A stretch of DNA of 5,692 nucleotides from Planctomycetota bacterium (GCA_026692885.1 JAPLNJ010000843.1:1-5692); one strand, 5' to 3'. Counted from the stretch's first letter, positions 1 through 5,655 are shown. Program-made: numbers and translations. The notes: generated by a model from the letters alone, not told the origin.

Positions 1-521
1 CCAAGCTTCGTTTGTTGGCCGCGCACGGCATGCAACCGCGGTACTACCACAGCGTGGTGGAGATCAACAGCCGGTTGGATACGATTCAGGCGGCCGTGCT
101 AAATGTCAAACTCTCCCAGCTGGGCCAATGGACCAACGCCCGGCGGGCTAACGCCGCGCGTTATGTGGAGCGTCTCGCCGAGGAAGGCTTGGACCGGCAT
201 TTGACTTTGCCTCACGAAGCGGCTTCCCAGTTCCATGTGTGGAATCAGTTCACGATCCGCATTCCCGGCAAACAGCGAGATACGGTGCGTTCACGACTGG
301 CACACATGGGCATCGGCACGGAAGTGTACTACCCGGTGCCGCTACACCTGCAGGAATGCTTCAGCTGCCTGGGCTACGAGCCGGGGAGCCTACCGGAGTC
401 CGAACTCGCTGCGGGGGAAGTGCTGAGCCTACCGATCTTCCCCGAGTTGACGGCGGAAGAGCTGGAAACGGTGGTGCAGGGTCTCGCCCAAGCGCTGAGC
501 TGCAAACGAGCCGCCGCATAG
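1..521 (+). CDS. DegT/DnrJ/EryC1/StrS-family aminotransferase, C-terminal part (5' truncated)
   Basis: About 172 C-terminal residues of a PLP-dependent (fold type I) sugar aminotransferase. Family members convert a keto group on a nucleotide-linked sugar to an amine, usually with glutamate as donor, for surface polysaccharide or glycan synthesis. The reading frame is open from base 3 (KLRLLAAHGM...) and ends at TAG 519-521, so the real start lies left of the window. Seen here are the family signatures HGM-x-PRYYH, NSRLDTIQAAVL-x-VKL, an ARRANAARY helix, a 'GIGTEVYYPVPLHLQ' stretch and the terminal 'LSLPIFPELTAEE'. These match the C-terminal domain of the roughly 370-400-residue family. The PLP-binding lysine and cofactor phosphate site would lie upstream and cannot be checked. 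The exact substrate is undetermined; a WbpE/PglE-like UDP-amino-sugar role is a reasonable guess. It converges on the coiled-coil gene with a 14-nt gap. Confidence 0.9.
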   Translation, partial: KLRLLAAHGMQPRYYHSVVEINSRLDTIQAAVLNVKLSQLGQWTNARRANAARYVERLAEEGLDRHLTLPHEAASQFHVWNQFTIRIPGKQRDTVRSRLAHMGIGTEVYYPVPLHLQECFSCLGYEPGSLPESELAAGEVLSLPIFPELTAEELETVVQGLAQALSCKRAAA

Positions 522-535
522 GACGCAGATTCGGA

Positions 536-1396
536 TCAGGCCGCCGACCGGTCGTCGGGCTGCGGTCCGAGCGAGTCGCCCAACTGCCGTAGGAACTCCC
601 GACGCTGCTTGGTCCATTGCTGTTGCAGTTCCCAAGACTGCCACCGTGGCTGATCCACGGCTCGCTCCCGCGTCGTCAAATGCCGGCCTTGCCGTTCGAG
701 TTCCGCTTGGCGCCGACGGAACCAATCCTCCAGCGTCCGCCGTTGCATGAGCAATCCTCGCTCGGCCTGTTGCTGACGTTCCACGAGCGCAAGTTCGCGT
801 TGCGTGGTGGCTTGGCACCGTTCCTCAAGTTCCGTGGCGAAACGTCGTTGCTCCTCTGCCAACTGACCCCGTTGCCCTTCCAGCGCCGTTTCGGCCTGCT
901 GCTGGAGTGCGACCCGCGTGTGCAGTTGCGCTGCTAACTCGGCCGTCGTCCGTTGCTGACTGGCAATCGCCGCCTCGGCCGCGGCCACCTCCGCGGAGCG
1001 ATTTGTCAGGCCCGCCGACTGCTGCTGCAGTGCTCGTTCTCGCTCGCCCAAGGCTTCTTCGCGGTCGCTGGCCCAGAGCCGAATCGCCCGCATCTCGTTT
1101 TCCAGCTCCAGACACCGGGCGTTGAGCTGAGCCTCCTGCCGGTCAAGCTCCCGCTGCCTGGTCTGCAGGTGCTCGGCCAATTGCTCTGCCTGAGTCTGCA
1201 CTTGCGCGAGCACTCGTTCGCTGACCAATCCGGCGGCGGCCGCGATTTTGTCGGGCGAGGGTGGGCGAGGAACATTGGGAAGGCCGCCATCCGCACGCGG
1301 GGGGCCGTGGGCTTGGTCGATCCGAGTCATGATGCCAAGCGTTTTGTCCATCCGCATCCTCATTGGATTCGCGGCCTGCGTAAGCGGATCGCTCAC
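536..1396 (-). CDS. hypothetical coiled-coil protein
   Basis: I do not recognise this 286-residue protein as a named family. Residues 1-50 are low-complexity and proline-rich (PPRADGGLPNVPRPPSP). From about residue 51 to 272 the sequence is almost uninterrupted heptad-like helix rich in Gln, Glu, Arg and Ala, with clusters such as TRQRELDRQEAQLNARCLEL, AEEQRRFATELEERC and RRRQAELERQGRHL. It ends in a short polar tail (GPQPDDRSAA). There is no signal peptide, membrane segment or catalytic motif, so a cytoplasmic rod-like structural or scaffold protein is the likeliest reading. The listed start is GTG at 1394-1396. In-frame ATGs at residues 12, 14 and 16 are real alternatives; the third has GAGG about 7 nt upstream, whereas the GTG has no good Shine-Dalgarno. 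The long coiled coil, heptad phase and lack of comparable opposite-strand homology favour this strand. It is divergent from groES. Confidence 0.75.
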   Translation of the reverse strand: MSDPLTQAANPMRMRMDKTLGIMTRIDQAHGPPRADGGLPNVPRPPSPDKIAAAAGLVSERVLAQVQTQAEQLAEHLQTRQRELDRQEAQLNARCLELENEMRAIRLWASDREEALGERERALQQQSAGLTNRSAEVAAAEAAIASQQRTTAELAAQLHTRVALQQQAETALEGQRGQLAEEQRRFATELEERCQATTQRELALVERQQQAERGLLMQRRTLEDWFRRRQAELERQGRHLTTRERAVDQPRWQSWELQQQWTKQRREFLRQLGDSLGPQPDDRSAA

Positions 1397-1717
1397 ACCA
1401 GACTTGATGCGACGTGAAGTTCAACAGACGACGCGACTGCGAAGAATTGGCCAATCTCTTCCATCGGCAAATGCGGAACAGTTTCTTGGGTACGGACCGT
1501 GGACACGTAAATATGGGTCGTCCGGATAGCGTGGGAAATAAGCCGCATTTGCGTCAACTGGGGGACTTGAGTAGATTTCCGTTTCTCACTCACCCTTGAA
1601 GGCTGCAACCCGCCGTGCGACAATTGTCGTTCGCGTCTGTCGGGAAGCGAGTTGTTCGTGGTACTGCCGGACACCGGTGGTCGGCAGGCGGGTCTTGAAC
1701 AATCTGGAGTCGTCTGT
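1397..1717. other. divergent intergenic region between coiled-coil gene and groES
   Basis: About 320 bp with no convincing gene. Short open frames cross it on both strands, but none has a good ribosome site together with a recognisable protein. It holds a 10-bp palindrome ATTGGCCAAT (1446-1455), a 12-bp palindrome CGACAATTGTCG (1618-1629), a candidate promoter for groES (1596-1624), and a GC-rich stem-loop in the presumed groES leader: CTGCCG 1664-1669 pairs with CGGCAG 1682-1687 across a 12-nt loop. I found no CIRCE element (TTAGCACTC-N9-GAGTGCTAA) and no clear minus-strand promoter for the coiled-coil gene. Confidence 0.6.
1596..1624 (+). promoter_or_regulatory. candidate sigma70-type promoter for groES, overlapped by a 12-bp palindrome
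   Basis: TTGAAG (1596-1601) is separated by 17 nt from GACAAT (1619-1624), each 4/6 to the TTGACA/TATAAT consensus. The -10 hexamer sits inside the perfect palindrome CGACAATTGTCG (1618-1629), which could be an operator. The predicted start near 1631 gives a leader of roughly 85 nt to the groES ATG. The same -10 hexamer occurs in the candidate promoter of the LOG gene. It was found by eye, so chance occurrence is possible. Confidence 0.3.
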
Positions 1718-2005
1718 ATGAAGGTTGTGCCGTTAGGCGATAAGGTCGCGGTGAGACGCTTGGAAGCCGAGGAGACCACGGCGGGCGGAGTTATGCTCCC
1801 GGAAAGCGCTCGAGAGCAGATGCTGCAGGGGCGTGTGCTTTCGGTCGGCGATGGCCGCCTGTTGCCAGACGGCGTGCGAGCGCCCCATCAGGTGAATGAA
1901 GGTGATCGCGTACTGTTTGGGCAGTACACGGGAATCGAAGTGATTGTGGATAACGAACCGTTGTTGATCATGAACGAAGACGAGATTCTCGCCGTGCTCG
2001 ATTAA
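1718..2005 (+). CDS. groES: co-chaperonin GroES (10 kDa chaperonin, Cpn10)
   Basis: A 95-residue protein, the normal length for GroES. It forms the heptameric lid that closes the GroEL chamber during ATP-driven folding of cytosolic proteins. Visible family marks are the N-terminal beta strand VVPLGDKVAVRR, the mobile loop that docks on GroEL with its hydrophobic tripeptide (TAGGVMLPESAREQ, canonical GGIVLP), the G-x-VLSVGDG turn, VNEGDRVLFGQYTG and the C-terminal LLIMNEDEILAVL. ATG 1718 is chosen because it begins exactly at the conserved N-terminus and has GGAG (1706-1709) 8 nt upstream; an upstream GTG extension to 1652 would add 22 non-homologous residues. No groEL follows; the next gene, 25 nt on, is an unrelated exported protein. 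The residues look intact, so it is probably functional and works with a GroEL encoded elsewhere. It could be one of several groES paralogues. Confidence 0.95.
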   Translation: MKVVPLGDKVAVRRLEAEETTAGGVMLPESAREQMLQGRVLSVGDGRLLPDGVRAPHQVNEGDRVLFGQYTGIEVIVDNEPLLIMNEDEILAVLD

Positions 2006-2018
2006 AGAGATCCTCTTT
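2004..2018 (+). other. short stem-loop between groES stop codon and next RBS
   Basis: AAAGAG (2004-2009) and CTCTTT (2013-2018) form a 6-bp stem with a 3-nt loop. It starts inside the groES TAA and ends one base before the GGGGAG ribosome site (2019-2024) of the next gene. The stem is AT-rich and no T-tract follows the hairpin, so it is unlikely to be a strong terminator. It might tune ribosome access or be chance. Confidence 0.25.
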
Positions 2019-2030
2019 GGGGAGTGAGTC

Positions 2031-3158
2031 ATGCATTTGAAGTTGACGAATTGGGGTTTTGTTCTCGCAGTCTTCGGCTCAGTCGCGTGTGCCGTGCTGC
2101 CGGCAGTCGCCGCCGATGTCCCCCGGGATGGTCAGCGGCAATACGAACAGATGGTGTCGAAGGCCATCGACTACTTGGCGACCAAGGGTCAAGCCGACGA
2201 CGGTTCCTACAGTGCCCAGGCGGGACCCGGTATCACGGCGTTGATCACGGCCTCGATCCTGCGCCACGGTCGCGCGCCGGATGACCCGCTGGTAGCCAAG
2301 AGTCTGAAGTACTTGGAGAAGTTCATCCAGCCCGACGGCGGCATCCACAAGCCGGATTCGTTGTACGGCAACTACGAGACCTGTCTGGCCATCCTGTGTT
2401 TCACGGAGGCCAATGTTGACGGACGGTACGCGAAGGTGCTGAAGCAAGCGGAAGCCTACGTCAAGCAGACTCAGTGGGACGAGGGGGAAGGCAGGAAGTC
2501 GTCCGATGTGGAGTACGGCGGTGCCGGCTACGGCAATAAGAAACGCCCGGACCTGTCGAACACCCAATTTCTGTTGGATGCCTTGAAGGCGACCGGGAAT
2601 GATCAGAATAGCGACGCGGTAAAGCGTGCTTTGTTGTTTGTGTCCAGGTGCCAGAACTTGGAAACCGAGCACAATACCACGCCGTTCGCTGCCAAGAATC
2701 CCGATGGCGGCTTCTATTACACGCCGGCCGCCGGCGGAGACAGCATGGCAGGCAAGACCCCGGAAGGCGGTCTGCGCAGCTACGGTTCGATGACCTATGC
2801 CGGCCTGAAGAGCATGATTTACGCGGGTGTCAACCGCGACGATCCGCGGGTCAAGGCGGCCTTGAAATGGCTCCGCATGCACTATGACGTGAAGTCCAAC
2901 CCCGGCCTGGGCGAATCGGGTCTGTATTACTATTACCAGACGTTCGCCAAGACGTTGGATGCGGTCGGGTCGGACGAATTCATCGACGCCGAGGGTGTCC
3001 AGCACGACTGGCGAGCCGAGTTGCGGGCCGAGTTGGCCGCTCGGCAACTGCCGGACGGCTCGTGGGTCAACCAGACTGACCGCTGGTACGAGGGCGATCC
3101 GAGTCTCGTGACCGGATACTCGTTGCTGGCCTTGGCCTATTGCCGGCCCAAGGGTTGA
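2031..3158 (+). CDS. exported prenyltransferase/squalene-oxidase-repeat (alpha/alpha-toroid) protein
   Basis: A 375-residue protein with a signal peptide (hydrophobic core about residues 8-27, likely AVA|A cleavage near 27/28). The mature part consists of alpha/alpha-barrel repeats of the squalene-cyclase/prenyltransferase superfamily. Four QW-like turns are visible: Q54-ADDGSY, Q100-PDGGI, Q208...NPDGGFYY (about 208-230) and Q339-LPDGSW (339-345), separated by paired helices (for example GPGITALITASILRHG and SYGSMTYAGLKSMIYAG). The DXDD motif of squalene-hopene cyclases is absent, and the cleaved signal points to the periplasm or outside, so enzymatic triterpene cyclisation is not supported. 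Binding or an uncharacterised hydrolytic or isoprenoid-related function is open. Such secreted toroid proteins are, to my knowledge, frequent in planctomycetes. ATG 2031 has an excellent GGGGAG (2019-2024) 6 nt upstream. Cys20 in SVAC is a poor lipobox match. It lies 25 nt after groES and is possibly co-transcribed with it. Confidence 0.85.
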   Translation: MHLKLTNWGFVLAVFGSVACAVLPAVAADVPRDGQRQYEQMVSKAIDYLATKGQADDGSYSAQAGPGITALITASILRHGRAPDDPLVAKSLKYLEKFIQPDGGIHKPDSLYGNYETCLAILCFTEANVDGRYAKVLKQAEAYVKQTQWDEGEGRKSSDVEYGGAGYGNKKRPDLSNTQFLLDALKATGNDQNSDAVKRALLFVSRCQNLETEHNTTPFAAKNPDGGFYYTPAAGGDSMAGKTPEGGLRSYGSMTYAGLKSMIYAGVNRDDPRVKAALKWLRMHYDVKSNPGLGESGLYYYYQTFAKTLDAVGSDEFIDAEGVQHDWRAELRAELAARQLPDGSWVNQTDRWYEGDPSLVTGYSLLALAYCRPKG

Positions 3159-3171
3159 GCCCGGATGATTC
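3159..3171 (+). repeat. 13-nt direct repeat, copy 1 (GCCCGGATGATTC)
   Basis: This starts on the base right after the toroid gene's TGA. An identical 13-mer lies at 4502-4514, two bases after the plsC stop codon. Both are followed by CGGTG after 1 nt (copy 1) or 2 nt (copy 2). The two copies bracket the cmk-plsC pair. One 13-mer match in 5.7 kb is not rare enough by itself to exclude chance. Confidence 0.5.
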
Positions 3172-3186
3172 CCGGTGATATCGCGT

Positions 3187-3852
3187 ATGATCGTCACGAT
3201 TGACGGCCCGGCGGGCGCGGGCAAGAGTACCGTTGCTAAGACCTTGGCCCGACGCTTGGGATTTCGCTTTCTGGATACGGGCGCGATGTACCGGGCCGTC
3301 GCGTTGGCCGGACTGCGGGCGGCGGTCGACTGGGACCGTCCGGAAGAACTGGTTGCCTTGGCGCGACGGATCAGCATCGGCTTCGTGGGAGAACGCGTCT
3401 GGCTGAACAGAGAGGACGTTAGCGACGCCATCCGCACCACCGAGATCACGGCCTTGATTCGTTATCCCGCGGATAATCCTGAGGTGCGGCGGTACTTGGT
3501 CGACCTGCAGCGCCAGTTTGCGGTCGATGACGACGTGGTGACGGAGGGACGGGATCAGGGCACGGTCGCGTTTCCCAATGCGGCCTGCAAGTTCTTCTTG
3601 ACGGCCAGTCCCGAGGAACGAGCGCGGCGGCGGGTGCGAGATCTCCAACAGCGAGGCGAGAATCCCAGCTTGGCCGATGTCCTGGCACGCCAGAACCGAC
3701 GAGATCAGGAAGATTTCACGCGTTCCGTGGGTGCCTTGCGCAAGGCGGAAGACGCACGCGAGATCCGGACCGACGGCATGTCTTGCGAAGTGGTGGTCGA
3801 CCGCTTGGAAGAAATCGTCAAGCAACGCTTGGCGGAAATCAGGGAGCCTTGA
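3187..3852 (+). CDS. cmk: cytidylate kinase (CMP/dCMP kinase)
   Basis: A 221-residue cytosolic NMP kinase that transfers phosphate from ATP to CMP or dCMP, giving CDP or dCDP for CTP/dCTP pools and, indirectly, CDP-diacylglycerol. The P-loop GPAGAGKST is at residues 7-15. The DTGAMYRAV substrate segment (30-38), LNREDVSDAIRTTEI (73-87), EVRRYLVDLQR (99-109), EGRDQGTVAFP (120-130; the common bacterial form reads EGRDIGT) and the LID-type ASPEERARRR (140-149) all fit the family. Length is typical (about 220-230). ATG 3187 begins directly at the conserved IVTIDGPAGAGKS and has GGTGAT (3174-3179) 7 nt upstream. A GTG at 3175 would add four residues and cannot be excluded. It lies 28 nt after the toroid gene and 8 nt before plsC, an arrangement that suggests co-transcription with plsC. 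Confidence 0.96.
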   Translation: MIVTIDGPAGAGKSTVAKTLARRLGFRFLDTGAMYRAVALAGLRAAVDWDRPEELVALARRISIGFVGERVWLNREDVSDAIRTTEITALIRYPADNPEVRRYLVDLQRQFAVDDDVVTEGRDQGTVAFPNAACKFFLTASPEERARRRVRDLQQRGENPSLADVLARQNRRDQEDFTRSVGALRKAEDAREIRTDGMSCEVVVDRLEEIVKQRLAEIREP

Positions 3853-3860
3853 ACGCCTCT

Positions 3861-4499
3861 ATGGCCCAGCGAACGCTTTTCCAGAGAACAGGTTACCAGT
3901 TCATCCGCGGATTGTTGAGGTTGGTTTCTGTCACCTGCTTTCGACTTCGCTGCGAAAGCCGGGAGCGAATCCCGGCCGAGGGCGGGGCGCTGGTTTGCTC
4001 GAATCACCAGAGTTACCTCGACCCTATCTTTGTGGGCGTCGTCTTCCAGCGGCGTCTGAATTACCTGGCGCGCAAGACGTTGTTCAAGTTCGGCCCATTT
4101 GGCTGGTTGCTCGGCTTCATAGACGTCATTCCCCTCGACCGTGACGGCTTCGGTCTGGGCGGTATCAAGGAGACGCTGACGCGGCTGAAACGTGGGGAGC
4201 TGGTGTTGGTGTTCCCGGAGGGCACGCGCACTGCCACGGGTGAAATGGCGCCGTTGAAGCCCGGTTTCGTCGCCTTGGCCAGGCGTAGCAAGACGGGCCT
4301 GCTTCCGGTCGGATTGGACGGCGCTTTCAAGGCCTGGCCACGCAGCGCTCGCTGGCCCCGGCCCGCCCAGGTGCACGTCTGCATCGGCGAAATGATTCCG
4401 CCAGAGCTGGTTGCCACCATGCTCGATGAAGTGTTGGTCGCGGAACTCGAACGGCGCATTCGGGCGTGTCAAGCCCAGGCGCGGATCGCCCGGCAGTGA
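3861..4499 (+). CDS. plsC: 1-acyl-sn-glycerol-3-phosphate acyltransferase (PlsC/LPLAT family)
   Basis: A 212-residue membrane-associated acyltransferase that adds the second acyl chain to lysophosphatidate, giving phosphatidate, the precursor of CDP-diacylglycerol. All main motifs are visible: catalytic NHQSYLD with H49-x4-D54 (motif I), RKTLFKFGPFGWLL (71-84) and PLDRDG (motif II region), FPEGTRT (118-124, motif III) and LLPVGLDGAF (motif IV-like Pro). A hydrophobic N-terminal stretch (about 14-29) may anchor it to the inner membrane. The start is uncertain. ATG 3861 is 8 nt after cmk, but the only SD-like run (AGGGAG 3841-3846) is 14 nt away. TTG 3849, overlapping the cmk stop, is in frame and lies too close to that run. 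The GTG at 3783 would overlap cmk by 70 nt and adds no family sequence. Substrate specificity (AGPAT versus another lysolipid acyltransferase) is not determined by the motifs. Confidence 0.92.
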   Translation: MAQRTLFQRTGYQFIRGLLRLVSVTCFRLRCESRERIPAEGGALVCSNHQSYLDPIFVGVVFQRRLNYLARKTLFKFGPFGWLLGFIDVIPLDRDGFGLGGIKETLTRLKRGELVLVFPEGTRTATGEMAPLKPGFVALARRSKTGLLPVGLDGAFKAWPRSARWPRPAQVHVCIGEMIPPELVATMLDEVLVAELERRIRACQAQARIARQ

Positions 4500-4501
4500 T
4501 T

Positions 4502-4514
4502 GCCCGGATGATTC
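4502..4514 (+). repeat. 13-nt direct repeat, copy 2 (GCCCGGATGATTC)
   Basis: Identical to the 13-mer at 3159-3171 and again placed directly after a stop codon (plsC TGA 4497-4499). It is followed two bases later by CGGTG. See copy 1. Confidence 0.5.
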
Positions 4515-4525
4515 ATCGGTGCTCT

Positions 4526-4628
4526 CGTTCCCACGCTCTGCGTGGGAACGCCGATCCCGACGCTCCGCGTCCCAGACGAGCGACGCAGAGCGTCGAAAGC
4601 AGGGGTTCCCACGCAGAGCGTGGGAACC
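4526..4628. repeat. REP/BIME-like inverted double unit of four hairpins
   Basis: Four perfect hairpins lie in about 100 bp between convergent genes. A: 4526-4550, 11-bp stem, loop TCT, arm CGTTCCCACGC. B: 4559-4571, GACGC-TCC-GCGTC. B': 4581-4595, CGACGC-AGA-GCGTCG. A': 4604-4628, 11-bp stem, loop AGA, arm GGTTCCCACGC. The 23-nt core of A' is the exact reverse complement of the core of A, and B' matches the reverse complement of B with one change. The array is therefore two head-to-head copies of one A-B unit around a 9-nt centre (4572-4580). GTTCCCACGC-TCT-GCGTGGGAAC is a motif I recall from REP-type elements dispersed in planctomycete and other bacterial genomes, often spread by RAYT (REP-associated tyrosine) transposases. 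None is encoded here. In this place it could also stop transcription or protect 3' ends from both sides. The remaining gap (4629-4692) shows nothing notable. Confidence 0.88.
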
Positions 4629-4692
4629 AGACCGACCAGACCTGTACTGGGCCGACTCGACCCATCCTCCCGAAAGCCCACCGCGTTCCGCG

Positions 4693-5544
4693 TCAGAAAT
4701 CGTGGCCCAGTCGCCAGTGGAAGCGGGTGATGATTTCCCAGGCCTCCTGCGGAGTCTCGGCGTAGTCGATCAGCTCCAAGTGCTCATCCGCAACCACGCC
4801 CTCATCGGCCAGAAACTGGAAATCGACCACCTGCTCCCAATACTCCCGGCCGAACAGGATGATCGGGATTGTCTGCATCCGCTGCGTCTGGCGGAGCGTG
4901 AGGGCATCGAACAACTCGTCCAGTGTGCCGAAGCCGCCGGGGAACACCACCAGCGCCACCGCGCGCAGCAGGAAATGCATCTTGCGCAGAGCAAAATAGT
5001 GGAACCGGAAGCACAGTTCGGGGGTGATATACGAATTGGGCATCTGTTCGTCGGGCAGCGTGATGTTCAAGCCGATCGACTGTGCTCCAGCGTCAAACGC
5101 CCCGCGGTTGGCCGCTTCCATGATACCCGGCCCACCGCCGGTGATGACCACGCAGTCGCGGTGTTCCTGCGTTTGGCAGCTGCTGGACACCAAGCGGCCG
5201 AGCTCGCGCGCGGCGTCGTAGTAAGGGCTCTTCGCCAACACGCGTTCGGCCCGCTGGACGGCTCGCTGACACGCCAAGTCTTCCGGCATCGCGGCCAAGG
5301 CGGCTTGTGCTGCCTCCAGACGCTCGACGGCCTGCTGACGCTCGACAATCTGCGTCCCGCCAAACACGACGACGGTCGCATGGATGCCCTGCTGGGTAAA
5401 CGCTAACTCCGGCTTGAGAAATTCCAGTTGCAGACGGACCGGCCGCAGTTCGTTGCGTTGCAGAAGCTCGGCGTCCGCTTCGGCCACGCGGTAACTCGGA
5501 GATGCCAGGATGGTCTGGCGACGGTCTTGATCTGGATCGTTCAT
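4693..5544 (-). CDS. LOG-family protein (TIGR00730-like Rossmann-fold nucleotide 5'-monophosphate phosphoribohydrolase)
   Basis: A 283-residue cytosolic protein. Family members cleave nucleoside monophosphates (cytokinin riboside monophosphates in plants, AMP and purine or pyrimidine NMPs in bacteria) to base plus ribose 5-phosphate; older annotations call them 'lysine decarboxylase'. Hallmarks seen are the Rossmann strand TVVVFGGTQIVE (57-68), ITGGGPGIMEAANRGA (134-149), the FALRKMHF segment (184-191) carrying the Arg-Lys pair, and PGGFGTLDELFDALTL (202-217) whose Glu210 corresponds to the catalytic Glu of PGGxGTxxE. An N-terminal extension of about 56 residues precedes the fold, making it longer than the roughly 190-residue plant-type LOG. 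ATG 5544 is well supported by GGAAGG (complement of 5551-5556) 6 nt upstream. A strong promoter candidate lies about 40-65 nt upstream. The gene is monocistronic within the window and converges on plsC across the hairpin repeat. Substrate is not determined. Confidence 0.9.
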   Translation of the reverse strand: MNDPDQDRRQTILASPSYRVAEADAELLQRNELRPVRLQLEFLKPELAFTQQGIHATVVVFGGTQIVERQQAVERLEAAQAALAAMPEDLACQRAVQRAERVLAKSPYYDAARELGRLVSSSCQTQEHRDCVVITGGGPGIMEAANRGAFDAGAQSIGLNITLPDEQMPNSYITPELCFRFHYFALRKMHFLLRAVALVVFPGGFGTLDELFDALTLRQTQRMQTIPIILFGREYWEQVVDFQFLADEGVVADEHLELIDYAETPQEAWEIITRFHWRLGHDF

Positions 5545-5582
5545 GCGTTGCCTTCCGTTCGCTCGTCAATACGGAACTGATC

Positions 5583-5610
5583 ATTGTCGGAACCGCCTCC
5601 CGTCTGTCAA
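5583..5610 (-). promoter_or_regulatory. candidate sigma70-type promoter for the LOG-family gene
   Basis: On the minus strand a perfect -35 TTGACA (complement of 5605-5610) is followed by a 16-nt spacer and GACAAT (complement of 5583-5588; 4/6 to TATAAT). Transcription would begin near 5576, giving a leader of about 30 nt that carries the GGAAGG ribosome site. This is the best promoter-like sequence in the window and shares its -10 hexamer with the groES candidate. Confidence 0.5.
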
Positions 5611-5655
5611 GTATCAGCAGTCGTTGGAGTGCCGTTGGAGGTGCGCACGGTGTAG

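Noticed and set aside
953..1417. A 154-codon plus-strand open frame opposite the coiled-coil gene
   Set aside because: It has no domain signature and is the complement of a highly regular heptad sequence; the minus-strand frame is the better coding candidate.
1397..1717. CIRCE/HrcA operator or sigma32-type promoter upstream of groES
   Set aside because: No TTAGCACTC-N9-GAGTGCTAA is present. CTTGAAG at 1595-1601 resembles a sigma32 -35, but no CCCCATNT-like -10 follows at the proper spacing.
1393..1779. A 128-codon minus-strand frame spanning the intergenic region and the start of groES
   Set aside because: It overlaps the conserved N-terminus of groES antisense, crosses the likely regulatory region and resembles no family I know.
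2031..2090. Possible lipoprotein signal (SVAC, Cys20) in the toroid protein
   Set aside because: Serine at -3 is a poor lipobox match and a normal signal-peptidase I site (AVA|A) follows, so a cleaved secretory signal is more likely.
2079..3449. A 456-codon open frame on the minus strand, longer than either gene it overlaps
   Set aside because: It is antisense to the toroid gene and the start of cmk, both of which have clear family motifs on the plus strand. Long antisense open frames are expected in GC-rich DNA, and its translation shows no recognisable domain.
3705..4472. A 255-codon minus-strand open frame opposite cmk and plsC
   Set aside because: Antisense to plsC with all its acyltransferase motifs; no independent coding evidence.
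4466..4765. A 99-codon plus-strand frame containing RSHALRGNA / GSHAERGN peptides
   Set aside because: These peptides come from translating the REP-like hairpins. There is no ribosome site or homology outside the repeat.
4411..5406. A 331-codon plus-strand open frame running from plsC through the hairpin repeat into the LOG gene
   Set aside because: Part of its translation (FPRSAWERRSRRSA...) is just the palindromic repeat read as protein, and the rest is antisense to the well-supported LOG gene.
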